Origin: Anaerolineae bacterium
GTDB taxonomy: Bacteria > Chloroflexota > Anaerolineae > Promineifilales > Promineifilaceae
DNA: 64,000 bases
Direction of reading: 5' to 3'
Assembly (NCBI GenBank): GCA_023384415.1
Contig: JAHDWJ010000010.1
Coordinates: forward strand, 1-64,000
Below, piece by piece: positions 45,588 to 54,699 of this stretch. Within the stretch, counting starts at the first letter, position 1, and every line of letters begins with the position of its first letter. The notes under the pieces were generated by a model. The model searched no databases and was not told the origin of the DNA. It saw nothing but the letters and a program-made list of their open reading frames with translations. Both the position numbers and the translations under genes were made by a program.

Positions 45588-46577
45588 TTAGCCGGCCAAA
45601 ATCTGCTCAATGGTTTGTAATTCGTCATGGCTGAACCCCAGATGATCCAGTGTACCGACCGCATCTTCAATCTGGGTTACACGGCTGGCCCCGATGAGGG
45701 CAGAGGTGACTTCGGGGTGGCGCAGGACCCAGGCCAGGGCCAGTTGGGCCATGGTCTGCCCGCGAGCCTGGGCCAGGTCGTTGAGCTTTTGCACTTTGGC
45801 GATCTTTTCATCGGTGACGTGTTCGGGGCGCAGGAAGCCGTGGGGTTTGCTGGCCCGCGAGCCTTCAGGGATGCCGTGTAAATATTTGTTGGTTAGCAGC
45901 CCCTGGGCCAGCGGGGAAAAGACGATGCTGCCGACCCGTTCCTCACGCAAAACATCGAGTAACCCATGTTCAATCCAGCGGTCAAACAGGTGGTAGTTGG
46001 GCTGGTGGATGAGGCAAGGTGTGCCCAGGCTTTTGAGAATAGCCACGGCCTGCCGGGTCTGTTCAGGGGAGTAGGATGAGATGCCCACATAAAGGGCGCG
46101 GCCGCTTCGCACCGCAAAATCCAGTGCCCCCATCGTCTCTTCCAGGGGGGTGTCTGGGTCGGGGCGGTGGCTGTAAAAAATGTCCACATAATTTAACCCC
46201 ATTCGTTTGAGGCTTTGATCCAGGCTGGCAATGAGATATTTGCGCGATCCCCACTCCCCATAAGGCCCCGGCCACATCCAATACCCTGCTTTGGTCGAGA
46301 TAATCAGCTCGTCCCGGTGGGGGGCGAAATCTTGTTTGAGGATGAGGCCAAAGCTCTCTTCGGCCGAGCCGGGGGGCGGGCCGTAATTGTTGGCCAGGTC
46401 GAAATGGGTGATGCCCAGGTCAAAGGCCCGCCGCAGTATGGCCCGGCTGTTTTCCAGGCTGTCTACGCCGCCAAAGTTGTGCCACAAACCGAGGGAGATG
46501 GCGGGTAGTTTGAGACCAGCGCGGCCGCAGCGGTTATAAACCATATTATCGTAACGGGAATCCAGGGGAAGATACAT
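45588..46577 (-). CDS. Aldo/keto reductase, YghZ-like
   Basis: 329 residues. ISLGLWHNFGG, THFDLANNYGPPPGSAEESFG with the catalytic Asp and Tyr, IISTKAGYWMWPGPYGEWGS and VDIFYSHRPDPDTP with the active-site His match the L-glyceraldehyde-3-phosphate reductase/YghZ group. It uses NADPH to reduce aldehydes such as methylglyoxal. The frame starts at an ATG without a clear ribosome binding site, but family members usually carry such an N-terminal DSRYxxMxYxRCGRxGLKLP stretch. Confidence 0.93.
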   Translation of the reverse strand: MYLPLDSRYDNMVYNRCGRAGLKLPAISLGLWHNFGGVDSLENSRAILRRAFDLGITHFDLANNYGPPPGSAEESFGLILKQDFAPHRDELIISTKAGYWMWPGPYGEWGSRKYLIASLDQSLKRMGLNYVDIFYSHRPDPDTPLEETMGALDFAVRSGRALYVGISSYSPEQTRQAVAILKSLGTPCLIHQPNYHLFDRWIEHGLLDVLREERVGSIVFSPLAQGLLTNKYLHGIPEGSRASKPHGFLRPEHVTDEKIAKVQKLNDLAQARGQTMAQLALAWVLRHPEVTSALIGASRVTQIEDAVGTLDHLGFSHDELQTIEQILAG

Positions 46578-46591
46578 GATTGTTTTGCCTG

Positions 46592-47422
46592 CTATGTGCG
46601 TGGGGCTAAGGTTTGATCGCGGCCGCGCTCCATCCAGCCATACAAAACTGCCATCCCCACCAGCACGAACACGACGCTGATTGTATACCAGTTGACCAAC
46701 CCGGAGCTGAAATCTGCGCGGTAAAATGGAGCCCCAAGAATAAAAATGAGGTGCCAGAGGCCAATACTTTGCAACCCTACTTTCCAGGCACTCCAGCGGA
46801 TTTCACGGGCGATCACCACCCCGCCTACACCCAACAAAGAGAACCAGCCCGATAACACCCTCGCCCCCAGCGGCAGCATTGGCCAGACCCAGAAGGAAAT
46901 GAGCCAGTTGGGAAACAAGAAGCCGCCAAAGGCAAAAATAAGCAGCATAACCCCCAGTGACCCTAACCCCCAACGGGCTATGTTGGGTACAACCCGGTCT
47001 CCCGGTTCTGGGTTGCCGGGATCGGTGATGCGGTTGCGATACCAGAGGAAGGGAATTAGAAACGGGGTGATAAGGTATAGCCCTAGCCAGAGGATAAATG
47101 GGAAATGGTGCAAATTGAACCGTTCCCAGTGTAGGATAGTCAGAAGGAGCATGGAGATGGTGAAAGCGGTGACGGGGGCAAAGCCTGCGGCCGCACGGTG
47201 CCACTTTGAGCCAATGATGACCTGGAAAAAGAGCCAGGCCCCACCTAAATAGCCTGCTCCCATATACAGGGATTGGATGGCAGGGCGAATTTCCCAGGCA
47301 AACCGCTGACCAGTCTGATCTGGGAAGAAGGCCAGTATGAGAAAGGCGAGCAACAAAATGGGTACGATGATAGCAGCAACCAGACGGGTGGAACGGAAGA
47401 TACGATCATCTGCATGGTTCAT
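46592..47422 (-). CDS. Eight-helix membrane protein, unknown
   Basis: 276 residues with about eight membrane segments, starting LVAAIIVPILLLAFLIL. Conserved-looking parts include LHWERFNLHHFPF and IARWGLG. No enzyme motif. GAGGAA precedes the ATG. It lies between an aldo/keto reductase and a beta-CASP nuclease gene, all on the minus strand with short gaps. Confidence 0.7.
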   Translation of the reverse strand: MNHADDRIFRSTRLVAAIIVPILLLAFLILAFFPDQTGQRFAWEIRPAIQSLYMGAGYLGGAWLFFQVIIGSKWHRAAAGFAPVTAFTISMLLLTILHWERFNLHHFPFILWLGLYLITPFLIPFLWYRNRITDPGNPEPGDRVVPNIARWGLGSLGVMLLIFAFGGFLFPNWLISFWVWPMLPLGARVLSGWFSLLGVGGVVIAREIRWSAWKVGLQSIGLWHLIFILGAPFYRADFSSGLVNWYTISVVFVLVGMAVLYGWMERGRDQTLAPRT

Positions 47423-47442
47423 AATTTTGTTCCTCAGTTTGT

Positions 47443-48849
47443 TTAAATGGTAAACGTTTGTCCCAGGTAGGGAACCTGCACATCGGGCAGCCCTTGTTGG
47501 CGTAGAGAGTTGGCGAAAGTCAGAGAGACTTCTTCTTCTCCGTGAACCAGATAGGTGTGTCGCGGCCGCTGCTTAAAATGTCCCACCCACGCCAATAACT
47601 CATCCCGGTCGGCATGGGCACTCAGCCCATTCATCTTCTCTACCCTGGCCCTGAGTTGATATGCTTCACCTAAAATGTTGACCGATGGCTGCCTCTCCAC
47701 CAGCCGCCGCCCCAAGGTGTCTGGAGCTTGCCAGCCGGTAATCAAAATCGTGTTGCGTGGGTCTTCCACATTGTTTTTCAGGTGGTGGAGAATGCGCCCG
47801 GCCTCTGCCATGCCGCTGGCACTGATAATCACTGCCGGTTCACGCAAAAAGTTCAACGCTTTTGATTGCTCAACGGAGCGGGTGTACTGCATCATGGCAA
47901 AGCCAAACGGATCAGCTTGCCGGTCGGCCAGCAAAAATTGGGCCGTTTCTTCATCATAAGCCTCTGGGTGCAGCCGGTAAATGCCGGTGGCATCAATAGC
48001 CAGAGGGCTGTCTACAAAAACGGGCAGGTGTGGGGGAATATCCCCTTGTTTAACCAGATGATGCAGCCGGTAAACCAACTCCTGGGTGCGGCCAATAGCA
48101 AAGGCGGGCACAATCAGCTTGCCTCCCCGCTGGTATGTCTCATTAACGATGCGCTCTAACTTCTTATCGGTATCCCCTTCGTCCTGATGCAGCCGGTCGC
48201 CGTAGGTGCTTTCGATCAGCAGCACGTCCGCCTCATCAATGAAGGTGGGATCACGCAGAATAGGCCGATTGGGCCGGCCAATATCGCCGCTGAACACCAG
48301 CCGTATATCTTGTTTGCTTTCCTGGTCTTCAATATCCAGGGCCACCATCGCTGATCCCAGGATGTGCCCGGCATCATAGAAGGTGAGGGTCACACCAGGC
48401 ATAATCTGACGCGGCCGCTCATAGCCGAAAGCGACAAAATATTTCAGGCATTCCACCGCATCAGCCATTGTATAGATGGGTTCGAGGGGGGGGAGCTTTT
48501 GCCGTGCCCGCTTCTTGTTCAGAAATTCAATGTCATATTCCTGAATTTTGGCACTATCCCGGAGCATGATGGCGCATAAATCGTGGGTAGCGTAGGTGCA
48601 GATGATGTCGCCGCGGAAGCCGCTTTTGACCAGGTTGGGGATGTTGCCAGAGTGGTCAATATGGGCATGGGAGAGGATGAGGATGTCGAGCGCGGCCGCG
48701 TCAAAGGGAAAATGCTGGTTTCGCTCATAGGTTTCCTTGCGCGACCCCTGGTACAGGCCACAATCGAGTAAAATCCGTTTACCGTTAATTTCTAACAGAT
48801 GTTGGGACCCTGTTACTGTCCGTACGGCCCCATGAAAGGTAATTTTCAT
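47443..48849 (-). CDS. Beta-CASP metallo-beta-lactamase ribonuclease
   Basis: 468 residues. Metal-binding ILSHAHIDHSGNIPNL (about 57-72), DAGHILGSAMVALD, FSGDIG and the beta-CASP motifs SPLAIDATGIY, IISASGMAEAGRILHHL and VEKMNGLSAHADRDELLAW are complete. It belongs to the CPSF-like/RNase J-related group that cuts RNA. AGGAGC precedes the ATG. The next gene upstream on the same strand is RNase D, so the two form an RNA-processing pair. Confidence 0.93.
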   Translation of the reverse strand: MKITFHGAVRTVTGSQHLLEINGKRILLDCGLYQGSRKETYERNQHFPFDAAALDILILSHAHIDHSGNIPNLVKSGFRGDIICTYATHDLCAIMLRDSAKIQEYDIEFLNKKRARQKLPPLEPIYTMADAVECLKYFVAFGYERPRQIMPGVTLTFYDAGHILGSAMVALDIEDQESKQDIRLVFSGDIGRPNRPILRDPTFIDEADVLLIESTYGDRLHQDEGDTDKKLERIVNETYQRGGKLIVPAFAIGRTQELVYRLHHLVKQGDIPPHLPVFVDSPLAIDATGIYRLHPEAYDEETAQFLLADRQADPFGFAMMQYTRSVEQSKALNFLREPAVIISASGMAEAGRILHHLKNNVEDPRNTILITGWQAPDTLGRRLVERQPSVNILGEAYQLRARVEKMNGLSAHADRDELLAWVGHFKQRPRHTYLVHGEEEVSLTFANSLRQQGLPDVQVPYLGQTFTI

Positions 48850-48930
48850 AGATTGCTCCTGAGAAGATAAGGATGAATTAGGAATTAGGAATTATGACAG
48901 GGGAGTTACGCGCAAACGCGCTTTTTCATT

Positions 48931-50085
48931 TTACTGATTGAGCAGTTTGACCAACTCTTCCCCATAAAGCCGCTGCCGCACCGGGCCAAGTTCGGTGAGT
49001 TGGGCTAACTGTTGCAGGGTACGCGGCCGCGTTCTGGCCAAAGCCCACAACGCATCCCGACTCAACACTACATCCGATTCTACCCCCCGTTGGATAGCTC
49101 GCTTTTTGCGCCATTGGTGCAGCAGCTCATAGCGGGCGGCTACCTCATCAGGCGGCCGCTCATTCCGCTGTGGGGGACGGGGTGGGGGAGCCGCTCGCTG
49201 CCCCTCACGAATGAGCTGGAGCAGCTTACGCCCATACCGGTTAATCTGCCCAGGGGACATCCCATATATTTCAGCCAACTCTTCTAGCGAATCAGGCAAA
49301 AATTGAGCCAACTCCAGGGCGGTACGATCAGAAAAAACCCGGTAAGGGGGATGGTTGCGCCGGTCGGCCTCCTCGTTGCGAAACAGGTATAACGCTTTGA
49401 GAACCGCCTGTTGTCTAGGAGAGAGGTCGCGGCAGCCATTGATATTCCAAAACCCATCTGGGTCAAACGCTAGTGGGGGGGCATTAACTCGGCTGTGTTC
49501 GGCGAAAATTTCCTGGGCTTCTTCCCAACGGCCGGTCTGATGCAGCGCATCCGCCAGGCGGTCACGTAAAGCTAACAGGTAGTGGGAATCAATTTGGGCG
49601 TAAATAAGCTGCTCACGGGTTAGCGGCCGCGCACACCAATTGGCCCGCTGATGTTTTTTATTCTGCTCCACCCCAAAATAATGGTGCAGCAAATTGGCTA
49701 ATCCCACCTGCTTTAGCCCCAAAATGCGGGCGGCCCACATCGTGTCAAACAGATGATTCAACTCCCACCCATGCTGTCGCTTTAACAACATCAAATCATA
49801 TTCGGCTGCGTGAAAAATTTTCTCCACCCCTGGGTCAGCGATAATTTCTCCCAGTTCGGCAAAATCGGGCAAAGCCATCGGATCAATAATATAATCCGTC
49901 ACTGAGGTGGAAATCTGAATCAGGCAAATGCGCTCATGGTAGGCATGTAAGCTGTTTGCTTCCAGGTCTAATCCCAGGCGCGGTTCCTGGCGCATCTGCT
50001 GGAGACATGCCAGCCATTGCTCTCGGTTGACGATATGTTTATAGAGTGGGAGATATTTAGCCACGTTTAATGGGGTTTTTGTCAA
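48931..50085 (-). CDS. rnd: Ribonuclease D
   Basis: 384 residues. The DEDDy exonuclease residues are visible: GLDLEANS (D40, E42), FHAAEYDLMLL, and QIDSHYLLALRDRL with Asp and Tyr. The C-terminal half carries HRDC-type helical regions (PPYRVFSDRTALELAQFLP, then RDALWALARTRPRTLQQLAQL). It trims the 3' ends of tRNA precursors. The start is a TTG at 50085 with weak signals. It is upstream of the beta-CASP nuclease gene. Confidence 0.92.
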   Translation of the reverse strand: MTKTPLNVAKYLPLYKHIVNREQWLACLQQMRQEPRLGLDLEANSLHAYHERICLIQISTSVTDYIIDPMALPDFAELGEIIADPGVEKIFHAAEYDLMLLKRQHGWELNHLFDTMWAARILGLKQVGLANLLHHYFGVEQNKKHQRANWCARPLTREQLIYAQIDSHYLLALRDRLADALHQTGRWEEAQEIFAEHSRVNAPPLAFDPDGFWNINGCRDLSPRQQAVLKALYLFRNEEADRRNHPPYRVFSDRTALELAQFLPDSLEELAEIYGMSPGQINRYGRKLLQLIREGQRAAPPPRPPQRNERPPDEVAARYELLHQWRKKRAIQRGVESDVVLSRDALWALARTRPRTLQQLAQLTELGPVRQRLYGEELVKLLNQ

Positions 50086-50261
50086 TGGTTAGCCTGACCC
50101 AGGCCAGAGTCAATTTCAATAATGGGATTGTACCTGAAAAACTATTTTGAGGTGCATTAACCGTTGTTAGCTGACTTTGCCGCTGGTGGATCGTTTTAGG
50201 ATCGCTCAATGGATAGGCTGTTATCGTACTCTCTATTCCACAAGATGAATAAAGGCAACGG

Positions 50262-51188
50262 GTGGCAAGGATGAATAAACTGGCTTATGCGTTTGGCAAA
50301 GATGTACAACGACGGTTTTTGATCCAGATTATAGCCGTTGTTATTGGTTTACCTGTGGGCCTGGTATTCGTTTTGAGTGCCCTTTGTACGGTTTCTTTCC
50401 TGTCAGATTCAAGCGATAGTTCCCTATTTATCTCCCTCTTGCTTTATCTTGGGCCGATGGCGTTGTTGCTGGTAGGGGGCACTGTTGGAGGTATCTATTA
50501 CCCGGTGCGGCAGCGCGGCCGCTGGCTGGATGAGATATTTGCCCCTTTAGAGGTAACGGGTACAGCTTATGCCCTGACTGGTCGCCAATATGATGGTCTG
50601 TACCAGGGGCGGCCGCTGCGAGCCAGGTTTTATCGCGGGCCTGGATTGCTGCTGCAACTGGGCGCAGAGACCCATACCCGGCTGGCCGCGGCCGCGCAAA
50701 AGGCCATCATTCCCCAATTAGCCCGCTATTTCAATGGCTCACCCCTGGAGCATAATGCCCCTGGATTGTCAGGAATTACTATTTTTGCCTATGATCCCCA
50801 TTGGGGGCAGCAGTTGGTGCAGCAGCCAGAGGTTCAAGATGCCTTGCAGCAGTTAATCAACGGCCCATCTGGGTTCCTCTTTCAGCAGGTACATATCCGG
50901 CCTGGGGCGGTTTATCTCCAGCTTCACCGCACCGCTAAGATGGTTGGCGTTGAGCTAACGGCTGAGCAGGTTGTCACCTGGACGGAACTCCTGGCGCGTC
51001 TGGCTGCGGCCGCGGAGCAGCTCCCCTCACCCGTTGAAAAATTGACCCTTACCCCGTTAGAAGCGCGGATGCAGCAAAGCAACCCTAACCCGGGCTTGAT
51101 CATGGCCGGCATCGGTTTGGGGCTGTTCCTAACTATCTTGTGCGTTGCGGCCGCGATCACCCTCCCCCTTATCCTGGCCAACAATTAG
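50262..51188 (+). CDS. Membrane protein with three hydrophobic segments, unknown
   Basis: 308 residues. Two membrane segments near the front (IIAVVIGLPVGLVFVLSAL, LLLYLGPMALLLVGGTVGGIYY), a soluble middle (about 90-265) containing YDGLYQGRPLRARFYRGPGLLLQLG, and a final segment (GLIMAGIGLGLFLTILCVAAAITLPLIL). GTG at 50262 is used; ATG at 50271 is equally possible. Not recognised. It diverges from RNase D. Confidence 0.65.
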   Translation: MARMNKLAYAFGKDVQRRFLIQIIAVVIGLPVGLVFVLSALCTVSFLSDSSDSSLFISLLLYLGPMALLLVGGTVGGIYYPVRQRGRWLDEIFAPLEVTGTAYALTGRQYDGLYQGRPLRARFYRGPGLLLQLGAETHTRLAAAAQKAIIPQLARYFNGSPLEHNAPGLSGITIFAYDPHWGQQLVQQPEVQDALQQLINGPSGFLFQQVHIRPGAVYLQLHRTAKMVGVELTAEQVVTWTELLARLAAAAEQLPSPVEKLTLTPLEARMQQSNPNPGLIMAGIGLGLFLTILCVAAAITLPLILANN

Positions 51189-51452
51189 CTTATTCCGCCC
51201 AACAAACCCAGTTACCAAACAATCAAGCTGCCTTGTCACATTTTCGCCAGCCACGTTGTTATATAGATGTTTGGCGAATCATTTTGGTAGCACGGGCATC
51301 TTGCCCGCCTGCTGCGGACAGGGATGTTCGCCCTACAACCCTTCTCACCGCTACCGCCTGCGGTCAGCCGTGAGCCGCCGCAGTCAAATTTGCCAAACTC
51401 ATCTAACCCATATCAAAACCTGAAACCTTGAACCTTTAACCTGAAACCCACC
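51189..51452. repeat. Gap with GCACGGGC-type repeat
   Basis: No gene. It contains AGCACGGGCATCTTGCCCG followed by GGATGTTCGCCCTAC (about 51290-51337), a common short hairpin type, and AACCTGAAACC words near 51415-51450. Confidence 0.5.
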
Positions 51453-52124
51453 ATGCTTAACCAACTCCATCAACAACTTCGCTCCCATTCCCTTTTCTAT
51501 CGCCTTACCCTGGCCTCACGCATCTTGTTGGCCGTAGGCTTCATCCCAACAGGTATAGTCAAACTGTTGGGGCAGCCATTCAGCCTGCTCGATCCATCCA
51601 TTCCCGCCGGGGCAATTTTCCAAATTCTGTATGAAGGGGGGATTTACTGGCAATTTCTAGGGGCCGCCCAAATCGTGGCTGGGATTTGCTTGCTGATTCC
51701 GGCAACTGCTACCCTGGGGGCACTCTTCTTTTTGCCCATTATGCTCAATATTGTGATGATCACCATCGGCTACCAATTTGGGGCAACCACCCTGATTACC
51801 CTCCCCATGCTGTTGGCAAACCTTTACTTGTTAGCCTGGGATTATGATCGTTTACAAGGATTGGTTGGGTTTCCCGCTGCGGTAAGCGGCCGCGACCCAT
51901 CTCTTTTCCGCCATCAGCTAGGGGATAAGGAAAGGGTCATTTACCTGATAGGCACCCTGTCGGGGCTGCTTTTGTTTGCCGGTTTGCGTAATCTTTTGCC
52001 CTGGGGCTTAAGCTATGAAATACCGATAGCCCTGTTTTTCCTGGTGGCGTTTCTCAGCGCGGCCGCGGCCGCAGGGGTTGGTCTGGTCAGTTACTGGCAG
52101 GTCTACAGAAAAGAAACAGCCTGA
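51453..52124 (+). CDS. DoxX-like membrane protein
   Basis: 223 residues with about six membrane segments. ILLAVGFIPTGIVKLLGQPF and GAAQIVAGICLLIPATATLGALFFLP follow the DoxX pattern. Its C-terminal part contains two overlapping GCGGCCGC octamers (52059-52072), the last dense cluster before the composition change. Precise function is unknown; relatives are linked to redox or respiratory functions. No good ribosome binding site. Confidence 0.8.
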   Translation: MLNQLHQQLRSHSLFYRLTLASRILLAVGFIPTGIVKLLGQPFSLLDPSIPAGAIFQILYEGGIYWQFLGAAQIVAGICLLIPATATLGALFFLPIMLNIVMITIGYQFGATTLITLPMLLANLYLLAWDYDRLQGLVGFPAAVSGRDPSLFRHQLGDKERVIYLIGTLSGLLLFAGLRNLLPWGLSYEIPIALFFLVAFLSAAAAAGVGLVSYWQVYRKETA

Positions 52125-52140
52125 CAGCGGGGCAACGGGA

Positions 52141-52953
52141 TCACCCCACCCGTTTAGCCAGCCAGTTATGCACTGCCTGCACCGTCTCCCGCCAGCTTTT
52201 CTCCATCATCACATTATGCCCCGCCCCCGGCACCACCACGTACTCCGCCCCATAATGACGGGCCGATTTCGCTTCCGCTTCTTCGGCGATCAGCGTATCG
52301 GCCGCCCCCGCCAGCCAGAGCAGCGGCGTTTTTAGCCGGGCCGCCGGCCGCCACAACGGCGGGTTATATTGCAGCAGCACCCACAACGATTCCGGCCCCA
52401 GCCGCTCATACAATTCTTGCGGCGACAGGGCTGCCCCTTCGCTGATAAACATTTGCGCCGCCCGGAATGGGTTACGCACCAGCGGCGCAGTGGTCAGGTT
52501 CAGCGTACATAGACCAAACCCGGCCGGATCGCGGGTAATGGTGCGACAAATGGGGATCATCATGCTGTGTGACTGCCAGGGGGCGACCAGCACGGCCGCC
52601 GGGAGATCATCCCGCTCCTTCAAGTACCACTGGGTCAACGCCCCGCCCATGCTGTGCCCCATCAAAACCGGTTTACGCGGCTGCCGGTCAATCTCCGCTT
52701 TCAGGAACTCCAGGTAATAACCGAGCGTACACCAACGGATCGGCCGTTGCGTGGGCGAACCGGCATGGCCGGGCAGACTGTGAGCATGGCTCTCCCAGCC
52801 CCATTCGGCCAACAGCTCTTGCCACCCCTGCCAGCACCAGGCCCCATGCCACATGCCATGCTGCATCACAATCGGCGTCTCAAAGCGGCGCATGTGCGGC
52901 GTGTAGGCAATCCGCTCTATGCCATCTGTAAGGGTATGTGAAATATCATACAT
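52141..52953 (-). CDS. Alpha/beta hydrolase
   Basis: About 270 residues. Oxyanion region VMQHGMWHGAWCW, nucleophile elbow VLMGHSMGGALTQWYL, acid LAGAADTLI and final His VVPGAGHNVMME form a complete triad. The start at 52953 follows a weak GGGTGAAG; the longer frame from 53001 is possible. It converges on the DoxX-like gene with a 16-base gap. It contains no GCGGCCGC, in contrast to genes on its left. Substrate unknown. Confidence 0.87.
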   Translation of the reverse strand: MYDISHTLTDGIERIAYTPHMRRFETPIVMQHGMWHGAWCWQGWQELLAEWGWESHAHSLPGHAGSPTQRPIRWCTLGYYLEFLKAEIDRQPRKPVLMGHSMGGALTQWYLKERDDLPAAVLVAPWQSHSMMIPICRTITRDPAGFGLCTLNLTTAPLVRNPFRAAQMFISEGAALSPQELYERLGPESLWVLLQYNPPLWRPAARLKTPLLWLAGAADTLIAEEAEAKSARHYGAEYVVVPGAGHNVMMEKSWRETVQAVHNWLAKRVG

Positions 52954-53031
52954 GCTGTGAGCTTCACCCCTTTTGCTGCCTAAAATAAGCCACTTTGCCA
53001 ACCAGCCAATTGCTTCATTACCACTCGCCCT

Positions 53032-53661
53032 CTAAGCTCGGATCAACCCAATCGCCATTACCAGCAAAATGACATAGCTCATAAACGGCGGCCAGTCGCG
53101 CATCACCAGCAGCCCCAGCAGGGCACCACCAACTGCCAATCCCGTGACAACCCAGCCCAGTGTGGGCAGCGCCCCTGCCAATGCCAACGCCGCCCCCATC
53201 AGCGCCAGGGCCGCCAGGATGCAGAGCGTGTTGGCCCAAAAGACCCCACTGATATTGACCATTACCGCTGGCGGCGCGGCGGGATCGTAAGTGCGGATCA
53301 ATTCAGCCGCTTTGGCGCCCAACTGTAAGCGATCCATACTGATGGGCAGCCAAAATAGAAAACCGGCGAAAAAGAGGAGCGTGGCAGCCACAGCCAGCCA
53401 GCGTGGGCCAGGGCCGGGCAATTGGGCGGTAATCAGGGCGAAGAGTACGGCCGTTGCCAGAAACGCCACCGGAAAAATGATCGCCTGCGCCGTCCAGCCT
53501 ACGCGGTCATTGGCAATGCGGGTCAGTTTTTCCAGCGGGTCAGTTGGCAGCGGCCATTTGAAGTAGGCTGTCGAAAATGCCCCGATCATGAAAACAATCG
53601 CTGTTACCAGCAGGGTGATGCCCATCGGACGAAAATTTGGGAGTTGGTTGATGGTATCCAT
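53032..53661 (-). CDS. Six- or seven-helix membrane protein, unknown
   Basis: About 209 residues with segments such as GITLLVTAIVFMIGAF, AIIFPVAFLATAVLFALI and VAATLLFFAGFLFWLPISM. The ATG at 53661 follows ACAGGAAAA; the longer frame overlaps the upstream gene. The spacing to the FMN-barrel gene upstream (13 bases) implies co-transcription. Not recognised. Confidence 0.65.
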   Translation of the reverse strand: MDTINQLPNFRPMGITLLVTAIVFMIGAFSTAYFKWPLPTDPLEKLTRIANDRVGWTAQAIIFPVAFLATAVLFALITAQLPGPGPRWLAVAATLLFFAGFLFWLPISMDRLQLGAKAAELIRTYDPAAPPAVMVNISGVFWANTLCILAALALMGAALALAGALPTLGWVVTGLAVGGALLGLLVMRDWPPFMSYVILLVMAIGLIRA

Positions 53662-53674
53662 TGGTTTTCCTGTT

Positions 53675-54619
53675 TTATTTGCCCGACGGCCGTACTTTGG
53701 GCAACGGCCGTCCCTCTGCTGCCAGTTGCGCCGTAAGCTGCTTCCGCCACTCGCCCAACATGCGATTGGCCTTCTTGCTGCCCGCGCCGCGATCATCCTC
53801 GCTGCCCTGCCAGCCCACCACCTTTTCCGGGATCAAGTTGCCCGGCGCGTCAAAATGGCCGCGAATCATAAAGCTGTCGTTGGACATCATATTGGCGGCC
53901 ACGCGATGATAGGTCAGGCTGGCGGGCGCGCCTTCGCTGGCGGAAACGCCCCCCTCAATCCGTATCCGGTCTCGTTCCAGCGTCGCCTGCACCCGCGCGG
54001 CCGCCGGATAACCCTGCTCATCTATAAAGGCCAGTACCGGCGGTTCGCTATAGCGGGGCAGCCAGCCGGCCACCTGATCGGGCAGTTGGATGGCGGGGGC
54101 CGGGGTGAAGGTTGCCGGCCGAACGGCGCGGCCGGCGGCGGGTGGTTGGCTGCCGCGTTCCCACACCACGTCGCGCTCTGGGGTAATTTCGATATAGATG
54201 CGGGCCATATACCCCACGTAAGGTTGCATCATGCCCGGAATCCGCATCAATAGTTTGTAAAAGCCCGGCGTTTTGGGAAAGCGCATCATGCCGTCAAAGA
54301 AGCGTTCCGTGTTGGCCTGTAAATCCTGATCAAACACCTGGGCCTGCCCCTGCACCAGAACGTAGGGGTAGTCGCCGGGAACGGCCGCGGCCGCGGGGTC
54401 AGAAAAGAATGCGGCCACGTTGGAGTTGTGCTGCGCGTTACGCGCTTTGGTGGGGAAAATGTATGGCGAGGAGACAACAATGCGCCCCGCCTCAAATTCG
54501 CATAACACCGGCCAACAGACCGGCGCGCCGCTGCGCGTCAGGGTAATAAACTCAGTCAGCAAAAAAGATTGCACCACATCAGGGCGGGTCAGAGGGTTGG
54601 CCGTTAGTTCACGGTTCAT
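53675..54619 (-). CDS. Split-barrel flavin-binding protein (pyridoxamine 5'-phosphate oxidase-like)
   Basis: 314 residues. The N-terminal half (about 10-160) resembles FMN-binding split barrels: FITLTRSGAPVCWPVLCEFE, VSSPYIFPTKARNAQHN, VAAFFSD, DYPYVLVQGQAQVFD. A second barrel-like region follows (LAFIDEQGYPAAARVQATLE ... SNDSFMIRGHFD). The function may be reduction of a flavin-dependent substrate or heme handling. Translation start is uncertain because GGGAGG is too far upstream. Confidence 0.7.
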   Translation of the reverse strand: MNRELTANPLTRPDVVQSFLLTEFITLTRSGAPVCWPVLCEFEAGRIVVSSPYIFPTKARNAQHNSNVAAFFSDPAAAAVPGDYPYVLVQGQAQVFDQDLQANTERFFDGMMRFPKTPGFYKLLMRIPGMMQPYVGYMARIYIEITPERDVVWERGSQPPAAGRAVRPATFTPAPAIQLPDQVAGWLPRYSEPPVLAFIDEQGYPAAARVQATLERDRIRIEGGVSASEGAPASLTYHRVAANMMSNDSFMIRGHFDAPGNLIPEKVVGWQGSEDDRGAGSKKANRMLGEWRKQLTAQLAAEGRPLPKVRPSGK

Positions 54620-54699
54620 AATTTACTTTATACCTCCCAGGTGCGACGCATGTCAGAAGTGCGTCACACCTGATTCTGAAGTGCGTCGCACCGATTCCG